Shown here: piece by piece, positions 12,227-22,747 of the stretch | Layout of the letters: each line of letters opens with the position of its first letter | Position numbering within the stretch: the stretch's first letter is position 1 | From: Paulownia fortunei | Taxonomy: Eukaryota > Streptophyta > Magnoliopsida > Lamiales > Paulowniaceae | Assembly: GCA_019321725.1 (NCBI GenBank) | Contig: CM033113.1 | Location: 15,438,001 to 15,502,000, forward strand | Length of the DNA: 64,000 nucleotides | Direction: 5' to 3' | Made by a program: the position numbers and the translations under genes | The notes under the pieces: model-generated | What the model saw: only the letters and a program-made list of their open reading frames with translations | Told to the model about the DNA's origin: nothing | Databases searched by the model: none

Positions 12227-13470
12227 TTGAGTTGGTTTTACGCTCAAGCGTCTTTAGCTTATTTATTTGTTAGTTTTCAAGTGATTATAGTGACATTTCA
12301 TGTAATTTGTTTAAGGGTATTAGAAATCAAACGAGGCATGTCATGTGAATAAAAGAAATGAAAGAAAAGCAAAAAAATAGTGTAAAGGAGTAGTTGGCAC
12401 TGCGGTGCCATTTGTAGAGAAAAACTCACACTACGGCGTGAAACAAGGTACCGTGGCACGAGTGCTGCAATAGTGAAAATAGAGAAGGTGGATTAGGGGC
12501 ACCGTGCAGGGCGCCCAGGTGTAATTTGGCAAAGAAAAATAATGTGTACTTGGCGCTGGGGTGCTATTTGTCATGAGCTTTGCGAAAATCCAAAATTTTA
12601 TTGAGTTTTTGGGACAAGGTATAAATAGAAAACTCATTATTCATTCCCAACACTTTTGCATCTTGGAAAACACAAGAAGACGATTGGGAACAAAGCAAAG
12701 GACCCAAGAACGCAATTGAAGGCATCTCTCGTCTAGATACAGAGATGATTTATATCATTTATTTATCGAATTCTTTTCTTTATTCTTATCAATTAATATG
12801 ATGTATCAAAACATGTTTATGAGTTTTCTACATTAGTTATGAACTTAATTCTAGTTTCTAGGGGTTGATGTAGCTAATGTTGAATCCTATATTTTGAATT
12901 ATAATTGATCATATTCCAAGTTCTTCAATTTTATTCATGTTATTGTGATTATTTAGCGTACAAAATTTGGCACTCGAGAGAGGGGATTTTATACACAGCC
13001 ATAGGATATCACAACTTAAGAATTCATAGAGTCGAGAGGCTTATGAACTATTTGAAGTCTTGTAAAAGGATCTATTGAACTTTGATAGGATTTTAATTTA
13101 TGTTTTTATAGAGATATCAAAATTCAAATTAGAATTCATAATTACTGAGCATTCGAGAGAGGGAGTAGATTACTTTAGGAATTAATGATTATATTTTGTT
13201 GCCTTGAATTTGATAAATTAGATTGATAAACATAGGTGAAAACTAAATGAATAAAACCTCTAGAATTAAATATCTATTCAGTGTTTGATAATTTGTGTAA
13301 GTGAACTTTTTAGTTTAATTCTAGGATTTTTAGTTTATTTCATTGAAAATTTTATGTGAATCATCTAGATAAAGTTAGGACTATTATAATTTTGGTATTT
13401 AATATATATGTGATATCAATCTCTATGGAGACAATACTTTATTCACTATTTTACTTAAAACTTTAAATTT
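12227..13470 (+). repeat. Diverged gypsy-type LTR
   Basis: It starts TGTTGAGTTGG after an 'aagtttagggata' polypurine-like run. It has GC-rich words (12395-12570), a TATA box (tataaata at 12620-12627) and a long AT-rich 3' half. The 3' boundary is uncertain. Confidence 0.45.
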
Positions 13471-14249
13471 GATCATCCTCCTATTGGAGCTAGCAGAATG
13501 TCTCGTAGGACAATTTTTTCCGAATTGCTAATGAAATTGTATTATATGAAAAACATTGAAAGCAATCAGTTCTTGTTGAAAGTATTCGCCAAGTATTGTT
13601 TGAATAATATGTCATGACTGGTACCAAAATATGATAAAGATTTGTGATTTTTCTTAGATCCGGAGGTGAATAATCTATCTGTATATTAATTTTTTTTAGG
13701 TAGAACAAATCCAGCATAATCTTGGCCCGAGTCCTAATGTATAATAAGTGGGGCTCGTATATGTCGTTTCTCAAAGATGATAGTATGTTTGATTTGCCTA
13801 CAGTCATGCAAGGGATGTCAGGTGCTGGGATCAATGACTTCTTTACATGTGGTTCAACCTCTAGTCAAGAGAATATGGGAGTTTAGCATTAGAATGTTGA
13901 GTGTGGTACTCATGCAAAATATAAAATACATACACTGAGGAACTGCATGACCATGCATACACAAAGAAATTGCCTGACCTATTAGTCGATAGTTTTAGGG
14001 CTAAAGAGCATGTTGATTCTAAACCCGACGAGAGTGGATTCAATGGTGCAACTGATGATGGTGATGATGATCAGGTTGATGTTGCTGACGCACAAAAGAT
14101 TTACGAGTAACATGATGAGGGCACCATATCCCAACAGTAAGTGCTCGTATATACACCAATGCCATCTACGACAAATGAATTTGGCCTTTATCATACCATT
14201 TCATTCTTCACCACATTGCATCTATAAATATTTGTTGATTCCATTGATA
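13471..14249 (+). other. Upstream part of the MULE remnant, uncertain
   Basis: The reading frame is broken. It may contain the acidic N-terminal region that precedes the MuDR domain (repeated gatgatggtgatgatgatca near 14050). No terminal inverted repeat was recognised. Confidence 0.35.
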
Positions 14250-15240
14250 TTCCAAACAGGAGGAAGTTTTATAGCTCAAGCAAAAAATAGCTTGAAAGGT
14301 TATGGTTTTCAAAGATAAGAAAGATCTACAAGATGTAGTTAAAGATAATTCCATACAAGTTGTGAGACGCGAATATTTGGTGGTTGATAGTACACCGAAG
14401 CCATAGAAAGTCAAATGCAAGCATAGCATATCCACCATGTGGTTGCAGCAGGGGACTTCAAGCATCATTGACATTGAAGCTCGATTTATGATAAATCATC
14501 AAGTATAAATGCCCCCACACTTGCTTTATAAATAAAGTGTATGTGGATCATCACAGTTTATGCAAAAACATGATCGCTACATGGCTTATGGGCATAATTT
14601 AGTGTGATCTGACATACGAGATTAAGTATGTCTAATAGAATGTCAAGGATAAATATATGTATGAATTTTCATATCATAAGGCTTGGCATAGCTTGAAATG
14701 CATAAGAGAAAATGCTTATGGCTAAGTAAAGCTCAATAAGAAAGTTGCCTAAGTATATGGGAGCTCCAAAAAAATGTAATTCAAGCACAATTATGGAGTG
14801 GCACCACAAACACTGATGTACTAGAAAAGATTATAATGAAATATATATTTTAGGCATTCAAGCCATGTATAGGTGGATTCTAAAACTGCCTCAAAGTTAT
14901 AATATGGATAGAACCCATCTTTACATAAAGTACAAACATAAGATATTAGTTGTCATGGGAATGGATGTAAATCAACATATTCTACCTCTGGCTTTCATAG
15001 TTGTTGATGAAGAAACCTTTGCGTCTTAGAAATAGTTTCTTACTATGTTGTTCAAACATGTTGTCTGAGGGATTGAAAGTATGTGTCTTATTTCTGATCG
15101 GCATCATGGCCTCCTTATAGCTATTAAATATATACTTTCTTTCATGTTCCCTTATGGAGTGCATCATTTTTGCTTGAGGCATGTGTGCTCTAACTTCAAC
15201 AAATGGTTTAAGAGTATCTAATTGAAGGATTTGTGTCGGA
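14250..15240 (+). pseudogene. Mutator-like (MULE) transposase, broken
   Basis: The order of pieces matches MULE transposases. A MuDR N-terminal piece (FKDKKDLQDVVKDNSIQVV at 14308 onward, then REYLVVDSTPKP) is followed by a zinc-finger-like and HHxLCKNMIATWL segment near 14545. YEFSYHKAWHSLKCIREN comes next near 14660, then the catalytic region MDRTHLYIKYKHKILVVMG near 14903 with NQHILPLAFIVVDEE after it. SDRHHGLLIAIKY near 15098 and HFCLRHVCSNFNKWFKS near 15165 follow. Stops and frame changes split these, so the enzyme is dead. In living MULEs this protein cuts and reinserts the element at its terminal inverted repeats. Confidence 0.75.
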
Positions 15241-16200
15241 TAGCTAGTTTAGAGTTCAAATCCTAAAGTTTGATAAGACCATGGAACAAATCAAAATCAC
15301 AACGTGGATGCTTATGCATACTTGGAGAAGTATTGCCACTATTACCTAAGATTCTAACCCGATGTCGAGCAATTCAAAGGTTCATATATCTTGTTGATTG
15401 CCTTGAGGAATTACTTGATGGCTAATCTAATGACTGACGGCACCCCACATTATGATATAGAGCGATACGCATAGGGATGTGTATTAATCCTACTCGGCAG
15501 TGTTATGTGTCTTGATTCATTAGGCAATATGGTATCAATAAAAATTTATATTAAGTTATAATCAATTTGTTTGTTTTTTAATTAAATTGATTCATGTATG
15601 TCTAGTCTCTGATATGTTGTATTATCGTGATTCATATTGTGCATGTGGATACAATATCACAACTACACTCATACGATGAGGTATTCTATCAAGATCATCA
15701 GAGACATACTTTGACAGAATGACTTCGGACAGTAGGCACGCTCAGAAATGATTTTTTTTATTAAATAGTCCTATTGTATAACAAATTTAATGCAATATTT
15801 TATTACAATTATTTAGGAGCTTTATGTCCTTAGGTTGCCTAAGATTATGGTTCTTAAATAATTATATATTACTCTAGTGTGGAGATCACCATGTCCATTG
15901 ATCCACTATGCCATCGTAGAGATGCATTATCCAAAGTGAATTATGCGGCAATTTGATATAAGATAATGTATTCCTCTAGACATACCAGGGCGTGATTCGA
16001 GATTGCATGACTTAGACTGCAGAAGACGTGTTAGATAGGATTGGGCTATATCTCAATAGGCAGATAGACATCAACTCATTGCCAACACCTCTTTGAGCAC
16101 TAGATCCGATAGTACTAATGCTGGATACATGTTGATGTATGATAACATTACACGGTGTCTGGTATTGCCTACCCACTTAATTATGCGTGAGGGGTACTAG
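15241..16200 (+). pseudogene. Plant mobile domain (PMD)-like remnant downstream of the MULE transposase
   Basis: Around 15885-16075 broken frames read WRSPCPLIHYAIVEMHYPK, then IMRQFDIR and IPLDIPGRDSRLHDLD, then DWAISQ. This matches the conserved core of the plant mobile domain, also annotated as serine/threonine phosphatase 7 long-form-like. PMDs are known in the MAIN/MAIL proteins and as passengers of MULE and gypsy elements. An earlier piece near 15690 (YQDHQRHTLTE) may belong to the same region. No intact ORF remains. Being in tandem with the transposase suggests one MULE-PMD element. Confidence 0.55.
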
Positions 16201-16960
16201 CCTTTAGACATAACTGCATAAGACACTATGGTACTTATATCTAGATTATATATATTATTTATAGTTAATTTTCATTAATAATATTATTCAAAAATATTCT
16301 CATTTATATGTATTTTCAGTGTATGGCAACGGAGAGAATTAGGTTTAGTACAGATGAGACTGAGGATAGTTTGGATTCAATTATGTGGTTTAGGAGTGAA
16401 ATTGTACAGATCATTGATAACATGAGGCCTTTATACAGTAGATAACGATCCAGAGTGCAACAATCATGCCACCTCCAGAAGATTAGTGCTCTAACAGATA
16501 CAAGAGGAAGAGAAAATGTAGTAGTGTAGTAGAGGGTGATTCTACTCGTAGGGGTACACGTGGATTTACTGGTCATTCTTCTACGTCTCGCGATATCCCT
16601 CCTCCATTTATGTCAAGTGCAACAGATGTGGCAGGTCTATCTACATCGATACATCCTCATGTCATGGTATAGAAAACACTGCTGACTATTATGTGCCTCA
16701 AGAGGCATAACCGAATGACCTGTTCATGTTGTATTCATATATGTTGCCATACATGCAGTCATTTTCTGCACTACTTGGTACAGATCTTAGCATAGGGTAC
16801 ACATTATTTGCACAACAACATCCAAGATATGGAACTGATCATCTAGAGTTTGATATCTCGTTTGTTGTGTTTCCACTTATAGACAACGAGTATCATGATT
16901 GTAGAGAGTAGAACTCCACAATATCATCAGGTAAATCGAGTTTTAAATTAAATTATAGTA
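16201..16960 (+). other. 3' part of the MULE-PMD element, weak reading pieces
   Basis: Short open stretches such as 16726-16911 have no recognised domain. They probably belong to the C-terminal tail of the PMD-bearing element. No other gene was seen. Confidence 0.35.
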
Positions 16961-19240
16961 CTATGACGATCTAACATAACTTCATATGATACTCCTATTG
17001 CTAAGGGTGAACGCAATGGTCGACGACAGCGTCAGCGACGTCCTTATGGCATCGGATGACATTTTTACACATTTTTAATTGTCGTGCATGCTTAAAAAAT
17101 TATGTATTGTATATATTCATTTAGTTCAATACTATAATAATTTTGTTCAATTTTTTTTTTTTAAATATAGTTGTAAAACAAAAGTCATAGTGTTTCAAAG
17201 TAATTTAGTTGTTTACATTGTTCTTGCAATTTGAAATAGTAATTTATTTTACAAAGTTTGATCAAATAAAGTAAATAAAATTATTTATATACATTATATA
17301 CAAAAATAACAATTACAATAATAAATATAATATTTATATAATAATCATATCTAAATAACTGATCAATTTAATAACAAATTATTTAAAAATGATAGATTTG
17401 TGATATTTAGTGAAATGTTAGTGTATAAACTAATAAATATGTGTGTATTTATATATTTAACTTCTAAATAAATTAGTACATATTTATATATAATTATAGA
17501 TATATATATAAAAATATTTAAATGTTTATGAATATATAAATATCATTTATATATAAAAATATAAAATATGTATATGTAAATATAAAAATTTATCCATTAA
17601 TAAATATATACATTAATTTGTATAAATATACCAACATTTATATATGTATATATATATATATATTTATAAAAAATGTTTATATATTTGTAAATATATACAT
17701 GAATGAATATATGTATGTAATATATTATATATATATATATATGTTTATAAAAACATATGTATTGATATAAAAAATATGAGTATTATGTATATATTATCTA
17801 GTTATATATATAAATATATAAATATATAAAATATATATCTATATCCATATACATATATAAACAAATGCATGCATATATAAACACATATATACACAATATT
17901 GCTAAAATGATTACCTGATTACACATATAAGCATGTAATTAATGCACTCCTATCACCATCTAATTATTGCTCTATCCTGGTTTTCAAATTTTTTTTCAAA
18001 AAAAAGTTTTATAGAGATACATATCTCTGTGGTTTTTTAAAACACGCCGAATGGAGATGCATTTTTTGTGTCAGGAATGCATCTATGACTTATTTATTAA
18101 AAAATATTTTGAAATAGGCGCACAAGAGATCTACGACTTTTGCAAAAGACGCATACCTCATATGCATTTCTACGAATATTAACAACTTTGGCTGACCTGA
18201 TAAATGGTGAATGAAGATCTTAATTTACAACAAATGTTTAGAAAGCCGAGCTAATAGATCAGTGAAAATTCCTATTCTATCATGCTTAATGTCTATTTCT
18301 GCCATTCTTTTTGCTACAGGCTACCACTTGGACCACTCCTTTCCTTCTTTTTCGTTCTTTTTCTTTTAACCTTTTTTAAACCTTACTCCTTTTTAAATCT
18401 TAAAAACAAGTCAATATTGATTATTTCAGGTATTCTTACATCTATATTCTTGTTCATCTTATATGTAATGCTCATTTTATTTTTCATTTGTAATCATGAA
18501 TCAAATCATCCACATACAAGTAACTTTAATTGAAGTTGAGAGTTACTTGATAAATATTCCAACACAATTAAGCGAATATTTAAAAAAATTCTATTTATTT
18601 CCTTTGATCAATTTTGAGTCAACTTATTTTGAATTTGACGCAATTTATCTCTTTATCACATCTAAACTAACTATATTCTCAAATGGTGAAATAATTTTTG
18701 TGACACCCAAATAAACATACTAACACATTCTCGATTCCATATTCTTAAAATTACCCATGTCAATAATTAAGTAAAATAAATATTTACTTATTAATATTCA
18801 TCAAGTTGAGTTGTAATTAGTTGAGAATGTTTTTAATTTCCTAATAAGTAATGTCATAGTAGCTAATTAGTAAATTAATGGGTTGACAAACTAATTACAT
18901 TCCAAAAATGATTTTGTTTTATTATCCACTTAAAAATACATTTCAATCTAATTAATTAGGTTATTCGGTGATATTACTAAGGCATAAATAATCTGCATAG
19001 TGTTCATTTATTGTTTTAACAAATAAATTACTAATTAATTACTCATTATCAGGAGGTAAATAAATTAAATAAATCAAATAATTATAATTATTTACTAAAT
19101 AACTAATGATAGTTTATCCATCACTAATCAAAATCGTATAACTTAATAATTATTAGATAAATAATCAATCAATTCATGTATAATTAAAAAGAAAATAAAT
19201 AATTAAATATCAATAACCCTTTTCTTCCATTTTTCTGTTT
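16961..19240. other. AT-rich intergenic DNA with TA microsatellite tracts
   Basis: The stretch 17260-17900 is nearly pure A/T with (TA)n runs near 17640, 17720 and 17800. The rest is ordinary AT-rich spacer. The ORFs at 18282-18714 are low-complexity and not credible genes. Confidence 0.7.
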
Positions 19241-19766
19241 TTTTTTTTATTCTCCATTTCTTTTGTTTTCCTTTATCTCGTCTCCCCTTCTTTTCTTATT
19301 ACTTATTATCCTTATCTTTTCTTCTTACCTCTTCGCCCTTTTTTCTTTCTTCTATTTCTCATTTTCTTCTATATCTCTCGCCGCCATCTCCACTACAGCT
19401 GCCACCACCGTGTCGGCGCCACCACGCAAACACATACACACAACAATCAAAAAAGCAAGCCATAGCAAGAGAGCCGTCCCGCACCAACATTGCCTGATAT
19501 ATCGCTCGATCCACCCCCAATCCACAGCCAACCGCGTTATAATTTGGAACTTCAAAACGGAAGCCGGCTTTCCCGTTCCGATTCAGCGTACAGGCCGCAT
19601 AATCGCCGTTCTGGGGAACCATGATTCTTCTCCGTAGAGCCTGAAAAGGCTAATTAACGCGTACCAGGCATGAGCTGCAAACAGTATTAAAGAAGGTATA
19701 TGGTGCCTTCCAATATAGGAATGTCGCCATTATTGGGTTTTTATCCTTTCAAGTTTCAGAAAAACC
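19241..19766 (+). promoter_or_regulatory. Probable promoter and 5' untranslated region of the PPR gene
   Basis: A pyrimidine-rich tract (19225-19380) leads into a stretch of higher GC content (19380-19640), typical of a transcription start and 5' UTR in a plant gene. A possible 5' UTR intron runs from gtatatgg (19696) to tttcag (19762), just before an ATG in good context at 19767. The 124-residue ORF at 19263 is low-complexity and probably not a protein. Confidence 0.4.
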
Positions 19767-19845
19767 ATGGTATTGAGTGTTGTGAGTCGAATTAGCCAAA
19801 GAATCTGTACTCTGTTTGGTGTTTGCTGATCAAGTCTCATATTTT

Positions 19846-20913
19846 ATGGCTGTATTTCTGGTGCAGAGTTTTGTTAAATACATCCCCATTAGAGTATCCA
19901 GGGTTTGGTCATTAGCTGTTCTGAGTAGTTCAATTGGCAATCGGCTATCATCATCGACACAAGTTTCTCTTGAAGAAACCACTGATGAAATCCTGAATCA
20001 AATCCTAGCTGCTGGGCAGGACCCTTCTTTTTCTGGAGAAGAAATTTGTATCGGTTATATTCAGAAGCTCTGTGCTGACGGAAATCTTCTAGCCGCTGCT
20101 AGGCTACCGCAAACTTTACGTGGTAAGCACATTTTCCTTGGCCCTCGTGCATATAATTACCTTCTGGAAGCTGCAAATAGAAAGAATGATATTGATATGC
20201 TCTCTGAAGTTTTCAAGGACCTTCTGGTTTCTTGTGGCTCTATAAGATTGACTTCATATCTTATCGTTGCTAGAGCTTTTGGAAAGCATAATGATCCTGC
20301 TATGATGTTGAATTTTATCAGAGAAGTTTGCGAAATGGAATTACCAAGAATTGATATAGTTTTGAACAGGGTTATTTTTGCCTTGGCTAAATGTGGACAT
20401 GTTGACAATGCCTTGTTGATATTTGATCATATGAAGAGTTTGAAATGTAAACCCGACTTGGTTACATATAATACTGTTTTGGCGATTTTGGGTCGTCTGG
20501 GGCAAGTTGATGACATGCTGTGTGTATTCGCTTCTATGAAAACAGTTGATCTTATTCCAGATATTGTCACATACAATACCATATTAAACAGCTTGCACAA
20601 GATGGGTAGATTAGATTTGTGCTTGCTATATTTCAAGGAGATGAGTGAGAGAGGAATTCAACCAGATCTGTTGACTTTCAAAGCTTTGATTGAGAGCTTG
20701 GGCAGATCAGGGAACATTGAAAAAGCCTTGAAAATATTTGATGAGATGAGACGTAAGCAGATCCGTCCTTCAATTCATATCTACCGCGCGCTAATTTTCA
20801 GTTTAAAGAGGATGGGAAAGATAGAGTTGGCTTTAAAATTTTCTACAGAGATGAATAAACTCCTTCCAGAATCTGTTGTTCCAAGTGATTTCCAGTATAA
20901 GAAGGTAATTTAG
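19846..20913 (+). CDS. P-type pentatricopeptide repeat (PPR) protein, probably organellar
   Basis: PPR proteins bind organellar RNA and act in its processing, stability or translation. From the ATG at 19846 the product is 355 residues. The N-terminus is basic and hydroxylated (MAVFLVQSFVKYIPIRVSRV), as in a mitochondrial or plastid presequence. From about residue 170 to 343 there are five back-to-back 35-residue P-class repeats of the form DxVTYNTxLxxLxxxGxxDxxxxxFxxM. Weaker repeats lie before them, and there is no E, DYW or SMR tail. Layout and size resemble small P-class proteins such as Arabidopsis At1g11900, but this was not tested by search. The start is unsure: an ATG in better context at 19767 would join in frame only if a short intron ending ..gtgcag at 19866 is removed. 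The 3' end is also unsure: AAG|GTAATT at 20905 is a good splice donor. Confidence 0.85.
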   Translation: MAVFLVQSFVKYIPIRVSRVWSLAVLSSSIGNRLSSSTQVSLEETTDEILNQILAAGQDPSFSGEEICIGYIQKLCADGNLLAAARLPQTLRGKHIFLGPRAYNYLLEAANRKNDIDMLSEVFKDLLVSCGSIRLTSYLIVARAFGKHNDPAMMLNFIREVCEMELPRIDIVLNRVIFALAKCGHVDNALLIFDHMKSLKCKPDLVTYNTVLAILGRLGQVDDMLCVFASMKTVDLIPDIVTYNTILNSLHKMGRLDLCLLYFKEMSERGIQPDLLTFKALIESLGRSGNIEKALKIFDEMRRKQIRPSIHIYRALIFSLKRMGKIELALKFSTEMNKLLPESVVPSDFQYKKVI

Positions 20914-22747
20914 CTATTTTACCTTGAGGATTTTTCAGTCAACTGCATGGTTATAGAGGAGATAAATTTGCCTACTTGGCCCTGCTGCTGAAGCCTCTTG
21001 ATTCAGCATCCCAAGAGCTCGCGATGCTTCAGGTCAAATTCCTTTCAGGTGCAAATCATTGAAAGAGTATTTTGTCCTGCTTGTAGAATTTACATTTTGT
21101 CATTAAACTTTATAAAATGATGATCTAAATGTGAATCTATGAGAGAGAGAAAGTTTGTTTATGGTTTTAGTTTGCTCTCTGTGATAGGTTTTAGGGAGCA
21201 TCTAATGCTATTCTTTAGGATTCATGTTATCTTTAGTATCCAAGAACGAAAGAATCTTGAAGAATACAGCAACAATACTTTTGTGCTTGTTTGGGCAGGT
21301 TGGCAATAGTAAAGATGCTTATACACTCTCTGATGGAGAATTGACTGTGAAAGTTCAGCCAAGGGAACTTCAATGTAGAGTAATCCTCTGAAGGACAAAT
21401 GGTTTTCGCTCGTCTAGCATTTTATGTGATGCAATCTGAGGTCTTACTCAAAAACTCTTTCAGGATTTATCGTAAGGGATTCATAGACCTTACATCACGC
21501 CCCCTTTGTTAGAAATGTTGTACATGCTAGGCATTTCTCGAGATCACACATGCTTTTGAGAAGTTATCTAAAAATTTCTCATACTAAATCTTGTGTGCAT
21601 ACTTGGGCACAAACCTGACAGTAGCTAATGCTGTGTATCATGTTGACACATATGTCTCATATGACCTATGTTGTACTTAAAATGTCGAAAAAATACCAAA
21701 TTTCAGCACGTGTTCTTCAATAAATAGACAGCTCTTGAATGCCTCCTTGGAGTTTACATGCAAGTAGTTGGCTCTTCTGTCAATAAAATCTTATGATTCC
21801 TTGGTGGTGACTCAAATTTGCTGTTAAATTGTTTAATTAGTGCCTCCTAGTGTAGCAAGTCTGGTTTCTGGTGTAGTGTTTGTTCTAGCAATGGGATATA
21901 AGTGACTGAGAGTTTGAAAATTTTCACCAGAAAATTGCACTTCAAAGTCAAAATTTCAGTTGCAGAAGATAATAGTACATGAATGAGTGGTGATTGAACC
22001 AAATTATTCATACACTGCCAAACAAAATGAATTTTCCATCTGTTTCATTCCTCCAACTTTTTCTGTTTAGCCACCTAGTTAGGAACCTAATATATAAACT
22101 TGATTATAAGATTATCGATGGATGTTTCTATCTAGCAGTGTATCTGATGGTCTGCGTTTATCCATCTAGGTTCCTAAAATCTGTTTGACACAGATATAAA
22201 AAACATTTGCAGTCATTAGACTGGTATACATAGAACTTTTTCCTTTTTGAAGGTTATATTATTGTTATTGTTATTCTTATTTTAGCTGCTGTTGTTCGGA
22301 GAATTCCTTTTGGCTTCATGCCTCAGAGGAATAACATAGTTGATTTATGTAGCAAAGTTCTCCCCAGCTAGTGTTGTCAGATGGACTGTATGGCACGCTG
22401 CTAGTACTTTGTACGATTTTCTGCTGTTTACATGACTTGCTGTAAATATTTGTATGCAATTCATCTGAAGCAAACACAAAAGATTAGATTCAAAACTTTA
22501 AACCAAAGTTTTAGGATTTGGAATTTAAGCATATCCCTATCACTTTGTAAAAATAACTGGAAGAAAGCTTTCCTATACCCAAAATTTCTGTAACAGAACA
22601 TGACAATGCTGAGTTAATAGCACAATAAAATATCTGAAATCTGAAAAGGGGTTTCAACAAAATTTTCTAGGTTTATAGCAGAATGTTGAACGTAATGACA
22701 TGGTGATAATTCTTTTCCTTGTGTCGTGATGTATGGATCAGCTCGTC
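20914..22747. other. Convergent intergenic region, possible alternative last exon of the PPR gene
   Basis: If the donor at 20905 is used with the acceptor tttgggcag ending at 21298, an in-frame exon 21299-21391 follows. It encodes 30 residues starting VGNSKDAYTLSDGELTVKV and then a stop. Otherwise this is 3' UTR and spacer between two convergent genes. No other coding region or RNA gene was recognised. Confidence 0.35.

Noticed and set aside
18282..18714. Two overlapping ORFs with hydrophobic segments
   Set aside because: AT-driven low-complexity reading frames in spacer without start context or homologous features.
19263..19637. 124-residue ORF before the PPR gene
   Set aside because: Its first half is a phenylalanine/serine run produced by a pyrimidine-rich tract, and the second half shows no family likeness. 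It fits a 5' UTR better.
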